A DNA stretch of 64,000 nt, taken from IMG/VR virus record IMGVR_UViG_3300032334_001019, positions 1 through 64,000 of that record. One strand, given 5' to 3'. The DNA comes from a virus. Below are positions 49,957-56,885 of this stretch, piece by piece; the first letter of the stretch is position 1, and the number at the start of each line of letters is the position of its first letter. Both the position numbers and the translations under genes were made by a program. The notes under the pieces are model-generated. The model was not told the DNA's origin, ran no database searches, and saw nothing but the letters and a program-made list of their open reading frames with translations.

Positions 49957-50971
49957 TTATAATCCCCCTCTCTTTAATTGCTTTTAAAAAATCTTCTGCC
50001 CAACATAGGTTAGTTAAATATCCTGGATGACCATCTCTTGCATAAAGATCTGCTTCTTTAAATTTTCCATCTGGCCTATGCCTTGCAATAAACTCTTCAG
50101 TTGCTTCGTTAATTCTAAAGAATGTATCTTCAAATAATTTACTATTCTCTACATTAATAGCGTTTGCATCATCCCACATTGTCCAAATAATTTTTATATC
50201 ACTTGCTTTGCAAAATTCAATAAATGAAAACCATGCAGTTGCCCAAACTGGAAAGATTTGTCGTTCTTCATACAAGGTTGGATATGGACTTAGATCTAGT
50301 GATGTAAAAGGATCTCCACTACCCCTTGTTTCTCTATTTTCTTTAATTATTTTATCTTGATTTGTTCTATCTGATGCATATGGAAACTGCTGAGTGTATC
50401 TCCATTGATTTTCTGATTCTATCCAGTAATAATTTCTTAATATATTTGGATGATTTATTAAAAGCACATCTGGTTTTGCATATTCTTTACAATATTTAAA
50501 AACAGCAGACATAATCTTTTGCCAACCATAACCACCCTTACCTAAACTAAAAAATCCAGAAAGATTATAGTCTTTTGAAAGTTCATCGTAAACAATCTTT
50601 GTCCAAACATTGTCTATTTTTGAGCCAACACCTTCTGTGTTTGAACATCCAGCAAATAAAATATGTAATCCGTCATGATCTTTTTTAAAGTGTTCTGATC
50701 TAAACCAATCTGAGTTGTATTTGTAACCAACAGCCCAATCTTTTCTTTGAGGATTAACATTTTCAGGCGGGATAGGATCTAATATATGATAATTACTTTC
50801 ATCAAGTTTATAGTTAAATGCTTTGTATAAAAAGGCAGTCTCTGACTCTGTTTTATCAACTACTGGGTCAGCCCAAGTTTTATCAAATTCAGCAATCTTC
50901 ATTGTTCTTAGAGCGTCTATGCTTAATTTTAATTCTTCAGCGAGTTCTCTTGTTTGATCGTAATCGCTCAT
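49931..50971 (-). CDS. SGNH/GDSL-type hydrolase-like protein, second copy
   Basis: 346 residues from ATG 50971, 1 base after the methyltransferase stop. Block I LFAGCSNTEGVG (about 99-110, Ser nucleophile), block II LGKGGYGWQ, and C-terminal ARDGHPGYLTN with Asp-His. It aligns with the gene at 31447 over these blocks. It is larger, with a helical N-terminal extension of about 90 residues. Esterase or acyltransferase on glycans is inferred. Confidence 0.68.
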   Translation of the reverse strand: MSDYDQTRELAEELKLSIDALRTMKIAEFDKTWADPVVDKTESETAFLYKAFNYKLDESNYHILDPIPPENVNPQRKDWAVGYKYNSDWFRSEHFKKDHDGLHILFAGCSNTEGVGSKIDNVWTKIVYDELSKDYNLSGFFSLGKGGYGWQKIMSAVFKYCKEYAKPDVLLINHPNILRNYYWIESENQWRYTQQFPYASDRTNQDKIIKENRETRGSGDPFTSLDLSPYPTLYEERQIFPVWATAWFSFIEFCKASDIKIIWTMWDDANAINVENSKLFEDTFFRINEATEEFIARHRPDGKFKEADLYARDGHPGYLTNLCWAEDFLKAIKERGIINEIHKKST

Positions 50972-50972
50972 T

Positions 50973-51671
50973 TCAGTAAGCCTTTCTAAGATAAATATCA
51001 TAAAAACCTAGATTATGTAATGCAAGTGCATCAACTACCCAGTTTGTATTAATAGATAAGAATTCATTTACTGTTTGAAATGTACCATATCCAATATCTT
51101 CAATTATACCATCGTAGATAAGGTAATCATTTAGCCCAATGCGACCACCAACATTAACTAAATTAGAAGAGTCTTGTAAAACCTTTCTTGTAAGAAATCT
51201 ATCATTTGAAACATCGATGTAAATAAAGTCATATTTATTATTTAATGTCGACAATATGTTTGCTGCATCACCCTTCATAGTAGCAACCTTTGGATGATAA
51301 CTAAACTTGTCAATGATATAAGTTTGGTGAGTTTCTGGTGTATACAAAAGTTCATGCTTAAATCCATCACATTGGCATGAGCCAAACTTTCTCCATGACC
51401 AGCACTTAAGGTCTTGGTTATAAAGGTCTACCAATACGGCTTCTGAGGCTTCTGAGGCGTCTATAAACATCTGTGCTGAGTATCCCCAAGCAACTCCTAC
51501 CTCCAAGTACCTTATGCCTTTAGGAAGGCTTTTAGCATACTCTTCTCTTGATGAAAAGATTCTTGCTTCATTTAATTGCTCTTGAGATATTTTTGGTGAG
51601 TCTTCAATTTCATCATCATTTACATATCTTATTTCATCATAATTAGACGAACGCACTGGTTTTTTAGGCAT
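50973..51671 (-). CDS. Class I SAM-dependent methyltransferase
   Basis: 232 residues. Motif I RYLEVGVAWGYSAQMF (about 53-68), motif II VLVDLYN, then ATMKGDAANIL and YDFIYIDVSN (about 138-147). This order fits the methyltransferase-24 type that often acts on sugars or small hydroxyl compounds. It overlaps the sulfotransferase by 8 bases, suggesting a shared substrate. Confidence 0.78.
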   Translation of the reverse strand: MPKKPVRSSNYDEIRYVNDDEIEDSPKISQEQLNEARIFSSREEYAKSLPKGIRYLEVGVAWGYSAQMFIDASEASEAVLVDLYNQDLKCWSWRKFGSCQCDGFKHELLYTPETHQTYIIDKFSYHPKVATMKGDAANILSTLNNKYDFIYIDVSNDRFLTRKVLQDSSNLVNVGGRIGLNDYLIYDGIIEDIGYGTFQTVNEFLSINTNWVVDALALHNLGFYDIYLRKAY

Positions 51672-52368
51672 TTAGTCTGCGTTCCTGGCTATCAATAATA
51701 GTTTTATTTGCAGAATAAAATAGTTCAATTGCCTCATCTAGTCTGGTATGAGACTCAACCAATTGCTTTATTTCATAATAAATCTCTGGTTTTTCATCTA
51801 CTGGTAATGGGTTGTTGAATGCAGGATGGCCCTTGTCATGTTGATTAATTACCCTCCGTGCCTCATCCATTAAATCTTGCAACATGTCATTACTTAATTT
51901 TCTATATGGCAAATTAAAATTAGACATAACATAGTCAACAACAAAGTTAGGGTTAGAAGTCATCTGATCAAATGTAAAAGCAAAAAGATTATCTATATTT
52001 TTAATGGTTGATCCAGACCATCTCCTGTACACATCAAACTGATCGTCGACAAGTCTTTCTAGTGATGGAAGATTGTTATATTCGTGTGGCATTGGTATTC
52101 CAGATGCAACAGTATTTCCAATACCTCCCATTGTTTTGGTAACAATAGATGGAATTATGTCAACTGGATTTCTTAAAACGGTTGTTTGCACAATATCTTT
52201 AAACTCACCCAATAAAATTACTGGGGCATTGGTTCTAATAATAAACCTATCTTCTATCTCGCCCATAGAGATTGATCTATCAAAGTCAACTGATTTAAGA
52301 AGAAGATATTGTAACCAGGTGTGGCCAGACCTTGGTGATGCATTAATTAAAACTCTTATGTCTTTCAT
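51664..52368 (-). CDS. Sulfotransferase-family protein
   Basis: 234 residues. The 5'-phosphosulfate loop is SPRSGHTWL (11-19), and the 3'-phosphate element is VLRNPVDIIPSIV (about 63-75). These are PAPS-binding motifs of sulfotransferases. It is longer and closer to classical enzymes than the three short proteins at 55644, 56198 and 57775. It would transfer sulfate to a hydroxyl of a glycan or small molecule. TAATG overlap with the CDGSH gene. Confidence 0.78.
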   Translation of the reverse strand: MKDIRVLINASPRSGHTWLQYLLLKSVDFDRSISMGEIEDRFIIRTNAPVILLGEFKDIVQTTVLRNPVDIIPSIVTKTMGGIGNTVASGIPMPHEYNNLPSLERLVDDQFDVYRRWSGSTIKNIDNLFAFTFDQMTSNPNFVVDYVMSNFNLPYRKLSNDMLQDLMDEARRVINQHDKGHPAFNNPLPVDEKPEIYYEIKQLVESHTRLDEAIELFYSANKTIIDSQERRLNA

Positions 52369-52589
52369 TAACCAATCCTTGAGTGTGATCCATCACAAAA
52401 TGGTGCTCTTGCACTTTGCCCACAAACACAGGACTTTTTCTTCTTTAAATTATCTAACTTTACTGTAATCTGTTCATTTGTTTGCAACACATTGACTAAA
52501 TAGTTTTCTTCATTAATGCTTAAAACTTCTACTGCTTTACCGCTGTATCCTTCAAGGTCTACAACTATTGCATAATCATTTATATTCAT
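52368..52589 (-). CDS. CDGSH iron-sulfur domain protein
   Basis: 73 residues. The C-terminal CVCGQSARAPFCDGSHS has C54, C56, C65 and H69, the 3Cys-1His [2Fe-2S] ligands of CDGSH proteins (mitoNEET type). The N-terminal part (about 1-48) is a small beta-barrel (AVEVLSINEENYLVNV) like those that bind RNA or protein. Redox or Fe-S transfer role possible. AAGGAG site and TATAAT box upstream. Confidence 0.88.
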   Translation of the reverse strand: MNINDYAIVVDLEGYSGKAVEVLSINEENYLVNVLQTNEQITVKLDNLKKKKSCVCGQSARAPFCDGSHSRIG

Positions 52590-52605
52590 AATACTCCTTT
52601 TAACT

Positions 52606-52611
52606 ATTATA
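52606..52611 (-). promoter_or_regulatory. TATAAT -10 box for CDGSH/sulfotransferase operon
   Basis: TATAAT on the minus strand between tRNA-Arg and the CDGSH gene, 16 bases before the ATG at 52589. Confidence 0.5.
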
Positions 52612-52612
52612 G

Positions 52613-52685
52613 CACCCCTGGCAGGAATCGAACCTGCGACGCATGGCTTAGAAGTCCATCGTTCTGTCCACTGAACTACAGAGGT
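52613..52685 (-). tRNA. tRNA-Arg (TCT)
   Basis: Acceptor ACCTCTG/CAGGGGT (one G-U), anticodon arm ATGGA-CTTCTAA-GCCAT (TCT), T-arm GCAGG/CCTGC. Reads AGA/AGG, common in this AT-rich genome. No encoded CCA. Confidence 0.88.
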
Positions 52686-52689
52686 ATTG

Positions 52690-52762
52690 CATCTCCAACG
52701 GAATTCGAATCCGTGTTGCTGCCGTGAAAGGGCAGAGTCCTAGGCCACTAGACGATGAAGAC
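52690..52762 (-). tRNA. tRNA-Glu (TTC)
   Basis: Acceptor GTCTTCA/TGGAGAT (two G-U pairs), anticodon arm CTGCC-CTTTCAC-GGCAG (TTC), T-arm ACGGA/TCCGT. No encoded CCA. Confidence 0.87.
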
Positions 52763-52766
52763 ATAG

Positions 52767-52840
52767 TACATCTGGAAGGACTTGAACCTTCGGCTCTCCG
52801 CATATAAGGCGGGTACTCTAACCAACTGAGTTACAGATGT
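52767..52840 (-). tRNA. tRNA-Ile (TAT)
   Basis: Acceptor ACATCTG/CAGATGT, anticodon arm CCCGC-CTTATAT-GCGGA with TAT anticodon, T-arm GAAGG/CCTTC. Decodes AUA; one C-A mismatch at the base of the anticodon stem. Confidence 0.82.
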
Positions 52841-52844
52841 GTAG

Positions 52845-52919
52845 TACACCAGGTAGGACTTGAACCTACGAATAGCCGAATTATGAGTTCGGTGCCTTAA
52901 CCAACTTGGCTACTGGTGC
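52845..52919 (-). tRNA. tRNA-Met (CAT)
   Basis: Acceptor GCACCAG/CTGGTGT, anticodon arm CCGAA-CTCATAA-TTCGG (CAT), T-arm GTAGG/CCTAC. Lacks the GGG/CCC anticodon stem of initiator tRNA, so elongator Met; an Ile2 tRNA (modified CAT) cannot be excluded. Confidence 0.85.
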
Positions 52920-52925
52920 TAGTCC

Positions 52926-53063
52926 TTAAGATACTAGTATACCAAGTAGCATACCAATTGTAAAGCAAAGAATACCAACAGTCCAGTGATAGTAGGTTTT
53001 CATGTGTTCTTTAATAATCTGATCTTTAATTTCTGTTTTAATTTTTTTTACTTCTTCTGTCAT
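52926..53063 (-). CDS. Small membrane protein
   Basis: 45 residues. A charged N-terminal helix (TEEVKKIKTEIKDQIIKEH) is followed by one membrane helix (about 27-45). It overlaps the preceding small gene by 26 bases. Its C-terminal codons contain the promoter of the tRNA operon. Confidence 0.5.
   Translation of the reverse strand: MTEEVKKIKTEIKDQIIKEHMKTYYHWTVGILCFTIGMLLGILVS
52936..52964 (-). promoter_or_regulatory. Promoter TTTACA-N17-TATACT for the four-tRNA operon
   Basis: Minus-strand -35 TTTACA (52964-52959) and -10 TATACT (52941-52936), spacer 17; start near 52929, ten bases before tRNA-Met. Confidence 0.7.
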
Positions 53064-53154
53064 TTTTACACCATATCTTATAGTCGCTCATAGTCTGGTG
53101 ATTATCCCAGTACTCAATGTTTTCTTTGTCCATCTTACAGGTAGGGCAGATCAT
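53038..53154 (-). CDS. Small CxxC protein
   Basis: 38 residues with MICPTC (C3/C6) and C29, possibly a zinc site, and a basic end. The start overlaps the stop of the upstream gene (ATGA). Confidence 0.45.
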   Translation of the reverse strand: MICPTCKMDKENIEYWDNHQTMSDYKIWCKNDRRSKKN

Positions 53155-53270
53155 TGTCTATGCCGTTTCTTATTGCCAAACTTAGACTTAACTTCAGCCT
53201 TAGCCTGATCAACAATAGCCTTCGTAATGTCTTCAACACTAAACTCTTGATCAAACTCTGCTTCATTCAT
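53151..53270 (-). CDS. Small helical protein
   Basis: 39 residues. Acidic N-terminus, a helix EDITKAIVDQAKAEVKSKF, and a basic end (KKRHRQ). ATGA overlaps with both neighbours support translation. Confidence 0.45.
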   Translation of the reverse strand: MNEAEFDQEFSVEDITKAIVDQAKAEVKSKFGNKKRHRQ

Positions 53271-53566
53271 TCTGATTCCTTAATATGATTTAGTTTAGTA
53301 TTGTAATAATTAGTAGAGGAACCGTGTTTCATTTTTCTTAACTTCTTCCACACTGCAAACCTAAGACCAAGTTTTGTATAGGCAAGTCCACCCCTACCCA
53401 TTCTAGTATAATAAACTTCATTGTAGCGATTAGATAGTTCTTGATTGAATTGTTGAACTTCCCAAAACATAGCATGTTTGCCATATCGCCAGTCTTTCTC
53501 AATCTTTACCCTGATTAACTCTTCAGGTGGTTCAATTTGTGAATATGTTTCTTTACGTTTTTTCAT
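53267..53566 (-). CDS. Hypothetical basic protein
   Basis: 99 residues, basic and aromatic (WRYGKHAMFWEVQQF, FAVWKKLRKMKHG). No family recognised. ATGA overlaps both neighbours in a chain of small genes. Confidence 0.5.
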   Translation of the reverse strand: MKKRKETYSQIEPPEELIRVKIEKDWRYGKHAMFWEVQQFNQELSNRYNEVYYTRMGRGGLAYTKLGLRFAVWKKLRKMKHGSSTNYYNTKLNHIKESE

Positions 53567-53757
53567 GGGCGTGCAGTCCTTTCAAGGTAGTCAATCACAT
53601 CACAATCTATATCACAAAGATCAAGGGAGATGATATCTGCCACAATATCTGATCTAATTGAATTCATTATTGCTCTGCTCATTTGCTCCTCAATATCTAA
53701 TTCAAGGTTAACATACTTAACCCAGGGTTTGCGTAATGTATATGGTCCTATTTTCAT
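53563..53757 (-). CDS. Hypothetical small protein
   Basis: 64 residues, acidic helical, with SDIVADIISLDLCDID. No recognised family. A leaderless -10 hexamer TATGAT lies 6 bases before its ATG. Confidence 0.5.
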   Translation of the reverse strand: MKIGPYTLRKPWVKYVNLELDIEEQMSRAIMNSIRSDIVADIISLDLCDIDCDVIDYLERTARP

Positions 53758-53763
53758 ATATAT

Positions 53764-53769
53764 ATCATA
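53764..53769 (-). promoter_or_regulatory. TATGAT -10 box, leaderless
   Basis: Six bases before the ATG at 53757 (minus strand). Confidence 0.4.
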
Positions 53770-53772
53770 TCA

Positions 53773-54207
53773 CTAAGAACCTTGTTCACGCAAGTCTAAA
53801 GTCTTAATACTTTCAATACATGTTGTAACAGCCTTAGCCCAATTCTTAGCCCCTGGATATTTCATGTTGGAAGTTACGCTACGATTGGCATGCTTGTACC
53901 AAGTAATAATTAAACCATTTTTCTTGTACACAAAGTTTGGTGCACAACCATCTGGATGAGGACCTTCATACTCTCCCCATCCTGAATCACACCAGCAATA
54001 AGGACGCATCTCAAACACATCATTAATAAATTCTGGATCACCAGAGTTTGATGTTAGAAGGTTTGCATATCCGTATTTACCGTGAGAATACCCACGGTAT
54101 TCAGCAATAACTTCTGCAATTAAGTTAAGACCTTCAGTAGCCCAAAAACCATCATAAGTTTGTGACGGAGTATTACTAAGTAGCATTTGTCCTAATTCCA
54201 TTACCAT
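53773..54207 (-). CDS. Hypothetical protein
   Basis: 144 residues from ATG 54207 (a longer frame from 54219 is possible but overlaps more). FWATEGLNLIAEVIAEYRGY, then RPYCWCDSGWGEY and HPDGCAPNFVYKKNGLIITWYKHANRS. The latter block is typical of a conserved actinophage hypothetical family. Function unknown. Confidence 0.6.
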   Translation of the reverse strand: MVMELGQMLLSNTPSQTYDGFWATEGLNLIAEVIAEYRGYSHGKYGYANLLTSNSGDPEFINDVFEMRPYCWCDSGWGEYEGPHPDGCAPNFVYKKNGLIITWYKHANRSVTSNMKYPGAKNWAKAVTTCIESIKTLDLREQGS

Positions 54208-54404
54208 CCTCCAAGGCATTCGTTGCGTGTGTGAAATAATCTAATCTTTGTCATAATTTTGCGGGATGGAGCATAAAGCATCTCATTACAAGCACACTTA
54301 TAAGACCATTCACCAGTAAAGAAATCATGCACATAACCTTTGGCATTAGCGTATTTCTTAGATACAAAGGTTTGAAATGGGTCAGGTATTTCCATATTGA
54401 TCAT
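54201..54404 (-). CDS. Hypothetical small Cys protein
   Basis: 67 residues with CACNEM and a late Cys (NECLGG), a possible metal site. TATACT lies 6 bases before its ATG; ATG-level overlap with the next gene. Confidence 0.5.
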   Translation of the reverse strand: MINMEIPDPFQTFVSKKYANAKGYVHDFFTGEWSYKCACNEMLYAPSRKIMTKIRLFHTRNECLGGW

Positions 54405-54410
54405 ATACTA

Positions 54411-54416
54411 AGTATA
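54411..54416 (-). promoter_or_regulatory. TATACT -10 box, leaderless
   Basis: Six bases before the ATG at 54404 (minus strand). Confidence 0.5.
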
Positions 54417-54422
54417 CTTTAG

Positions 54423-55133
54423 TTATGGCTGTTTGTCAACATTAGATCTTTTAAATATATTAAGTTTAATTCTTTTCTTTTCATGCTTACCAATAACCTC
54501 ACCCTTGTGATTTAGTGCATCCCTGTATCTATCTGTCCATTTACCCTGTGCTGCAACTGCTTCAAATGCTTTACCAGATTCCATCAATTCGTCATAATAT
54601 GATTGAGGTAAATCTTTATCTGATAATTCTAATTCTGTAAGTTCTAGTTCTGTTAGTGATATTGGCATTATAGATCCTATTGGAGTACCTGCTGGAATTG
54701 TAATAATAGTATCTGGTCTTGTAACTTTATAAACAATTGGCAATGGACCTTTATATACTGAAGTACTCAATATTGCTGTAAATGCTTGTATTCCATCGAT
54801 GAACTGATTTGGAACTGGCATTGTTAATAAACTTACATTCTCTTCAGACTCAAATGTAAGTCCAGAATTTAAACTAATACTCTGATTTGCCCTGTTGGTG
54901 TTTGCATATTGATGACCAGACAAAATCTCAACTTGAGTATTATGACTATGCCAGATAAAAGTAATATCTTCATTAAAAGAAAATGTCCAACCTAAAAAAT
55001 TTGCCAAGGTAACAGGAAAACACCTATAAGCATGATGATCCCAACTAGCATCCATCCAATCACGCTTAACTCCAAGCACATCGAAATTAACATCATAGTT
55101 ATCTCGTTTGTATACTTTTATTTTATTTGTCAT
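54423..55133 (-). CDS. DUF6065-like protein
   Basis: 236 residues. VKRDWMDASWDHHAYRCFPVTLAN and GWTFSF (about 17-50), then FIWHSHNTQVEI, resemble DUF6065 proteins (RxWMD...YRCLPL.LAN..GW). It is distantly similar in layout to the three proteins at 27062-29212. The ATG at 55133 is set by the ATGA overlap with the upstream small gene, not by the longer frame from 55166. Function unknown. Confidence 0.65.
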   Translation of the reverse strand: MTNKIKVYKRDNYDVNFDVLGVKRDWMDASWDHHAYRCFPVTLANFLGWTFSFNEDITFIWHSHNTQVEILSGHQYANTNRANQSISLNSGLTFESEENVSLLTMPVPNQFIDGIQAFTAILSTSVYKGPLPIVYKVTRPDTIITIPAGTPIGSIMPISLTELELTELELSDKDLPQSYYDELMESGKAFEAVAAQGKWTDRYRDALNHKGEVIGKHEKKRIKLNIFKRSNVDKQP

Positions 55134-55255
55134 GAGGATTGATAGTTTGTTAAATGTTTCTTGCATACGCCAACAACAGAATAGTCTGCAAGATCATTGT
55201 ATAGTGCATCATTGTTGCAATAGTGACATCTTTCTGGTGGTCTGTTTTCAATCAT
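55130..55255 (-). CDS. Small zinc-binding protein
   Basis: 41 residues: ERCHYCNNDALYND and GVCKKHL give a CxxC...CxxH pattern like DUF7455-type proteins. TATAAT lies 6 bases before the ATG; the stop overlaps the DUF6065-like start. Confidence 0.6.
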   Translation of the reverse strand: MIENRPPERCHYCNNDALYNDLADYSVVGVCKKHLTNYQSS

Positions 55256-55261
55256 AATTTA

Positions 55262-55267
55262 ATTATA
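55262..55267 (-). promoter_or_regulatory. TATAAT -10 box, leaderless
   Basis: Six bases before the ATG at 55255 (minus strand). Confidence 0.55.
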
Positions 55268-55274
55268 TCACAGA

Positions 55275-55382
55275 CTACTTTGTAGACAAATGATGCCCTT
55301 TTGTATATTCACACTTAGTACACTTAGAAATAACAAAAGATCCCCTTATGTATAACTGAATATCATGTTTGCAATCAGGCAC
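55275..55382 (-). CDS. Small zinc-ribbon-like protein
   Basis: 35 residues, GTG start overlapping the upstream stop. PDCKHDI and SKCTKCEYTKGHH give C-x-H and CxxC with His, a likely zinc site. Confidence 0.45.
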   Translation of the reverse strand: MPDCKHDIQLYIRGSFVISKCTKCEYTKGHHLSTK

Positions 55383-55515
55383 GGTAGTTTCTCACTACTG
55401 CAGCAGCAAGCATACGCATGCCTAAAGCATTAAGTTGAGAATTATCTTCGCCAAGTGGTATAGATTCAATGGCCTTTGCAAGTTCTTCTCTTAGTGTAAT
55501 TTCATCTAGACTCAT
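55375..55515 (-). CDS. Small helical protein
   Basis: 46 residues, helical, MSLDEITLREELAKAIES start. It lies 3 bases after the upstream small gene. Unknown role. Confidence 0.5.
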   Translation of the reverse strand: MSLDEITLREELAKAIESIPLGEDNSQLNALGMRMLAAAVVRNYRA

Positions 55516-55518
55516 ATT

Positions 55519-55629
55519 CTACCCCTTATTATCCTTTTGTGGAACCCAAATAAGTTTTCCATCTTTGTATTCTCTTTCATATCCTAAAGCCTTCCAGTCC
55601 ATCTGCATAATCTTAGGTTCTTTTGGCAT
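55519..55629 (-). CDS. Small protein with WKALGYEREYKDGKLIW motif
   Basis: 36 residues with a beta-hairpin-like end (DGKLIWVPQKD). It follows the short sulfotransferase-like gene in the same direction, with 14 bases between. No family recognised. Confidence 0.45.
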   Translation of the reverse strand: MPKEPKIMQMDWKALGYEREYKDGKLIWVPQKDNKG

Positions 55630-55643
55630 GTCAGACTCCAATC

Positions 55644-56195
55644 TTATATTATAATTTTCTTTTCTAAAAGTTTATTGTATTCATAATAACATAAATCAGT
55701 ATTAAAGTCAACCAAACTTATTGTTTTATATTCCTTAAGATTCTGGCTTGATCCTAAATACTTTTCACCATTAAACTTTTTATAATCTTCAATGGTAAAT
55801 TCAAGATTGTCTTCTATTTTTATGTTTAGGTAATCCATAAAATTATTAATTACTAAACTAGAATCATTGACTAAATCATTAAAATCAATAACATAATCTG
55901 CATGTTCATACAAAAATTTATAAAAAAGTATATAGTTTGATAGAACATGATTTATAAAATCTTTGTTAACATCTTGACCATAACTTGATTGCACTGCTAA
56001 AATTGACATAGCAGTTTCTTTTGGGTCTCTGACTATTGTAATAATTTGTTTTGTTTTGTTCATATCTTTATAAAACAAATCTAATATTGTATGAGAGCCT
56101 TCGATTCTGATACCAGTTTTTTGATAAAACAATTGATGAAAATAGTGTGATCCACTTCTTGGATATGTTAATAGATATGGAGGATTGCTATGCAT
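55644..56195 (-). CDS. Short sulfotransferase-like protein 1
   Basis: 183 residues. TYPRSGSHYF (10-19) is the PAPS-loop-type motif and IVRDPKETAMSIL (about 57-69) the 3'-phosphate-binding element. Shorter than most sulfotransferases (about 250-300), lacking the C-terminal acceptor part. Tandem paralogue of the next upstream gene; both end in CYYEYNKLLEKK. Likely active on an unknown acceptor, or PAPS-binding only. Confidence 0.65.
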   Translation of the reverse strand: MHSNPPYLLTYPRSGSHYFHQLFYQKTGIRIEGSHTILDLFYKDMNKTKQIITIVRDPKETAMSILAVQSSYGQDVNKDFINHVLSNYILFYKFLYEHADYVIDFNDLVNDSSLVINNFMDYLNIKIEDNLEFTIEDYKKFNGEKYLGSSQNLKEYKTISLVDFNTDLCYYEYNKLLEKKIII

Positions 56196-56197
56196 TT

Positions 56198-56740
56198 TTA
56201 AACTATAACTTTCTTTTCTAAAAGTTTATTGTATTCATAATAACATAATCCAATATTAAAATTATCTAGTTTTATTTCATTATATGAATCAAATTTTTTG
56301 CTTGATTGTATCCATCTCTCACCATTAAATTTTTTATAATCTTCAATAATAAAATTTGAATCTTTGTTATATTCTATATTTAAAAAATTTAATATTTTAT
56401 TAACTATGGTATCTGGATATTTAATTAAATCGTTATAATCTATCACATAGTCTGCATGATTATACAAACATTGATAAAGTAAGGCATAGTTTGATATGGT
56501 ATGACGAATAGAGTCGTCATGAACCTCTGTACCCTGTTCTTTTTGCATTGTCAAAAGAGATCGTATGCTTTCTTCTGGATTTCTTGCTATTGTAATAATA
56601 GTTTTTGTTTTTATTTTATTTTTATCAAAAACATCTCCAATTGTGTGAGATCTTTTAAAGCGATACCCTATTTTTGCATAAACTAAATGTTCAAAATAGT
56701 GAGAACCACTTCTTGGGTATGTCAATAAGTGTGGAACCAT
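56198..56740 (-). CDS. Short sulfotransferase-like protein 2
   Basis: 180 residues from ATG 56740 (ATGA overlap with the zinc-ribbon gene). LTYPRSGSHYF (6-16) and ITIARNPEESIRSLL. High resemblance to copy 1 along the whole length, including the ending, so a local duplication. Confidence 0.65.
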   Translation of the reverse strand: MVPHLLTYPRSGSHYFEHLVYAKIGYRFKRSHTIGDVFDKNKIKTKTIITIARNPEESIRSLLTMQKEQGTEVHDDSIRHTISNYALLYQCLYNHADYVIDYNDLIKYPDTIVNKILNFLNIEYNKDSNFIIEDYKKFNGERWIQSSKKFDSYNEIKLDNFNIGLCYYEYNKLLEKKVIV

Positions 56741-56862
56741 CAAGCACCTATTGAAGGCATGGTTTGTTCGCAGGGACAGATGATAGACTCAGGTAACTCA
56801 TGAACCTCAGTCTCAATAGATATAATTGTTGCACAATCTGGACATTTATAAATAGTTTTCAT
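56740..56862 (-). CDS. Small zinc-ribbon protein
   Basis: 40 residues: YKCPDC (C7/C10) and ICPCEQ (C29/C31). The start is set by TATACT 6 bases upstream; the stop overlaps the sulfotransferase-like ATG. Confidence 0.6.
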   Translation of the reverse strand: MKTIYKCPDCATIISIETEVHELPESIICPCEQTMPSIGA

Positions 56863-56868
56863 GTTTTA

Positions 56869-56874
56869 AGTATA
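56869..56874 (-). promoter_or_regulatory. TATACT -10 box, leaderless
   Basis: Six bases before the ATG at 56862 (minus strand). Confidence 0.55.
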
Positions 56875-56885
56875 TCAGATTAAAA

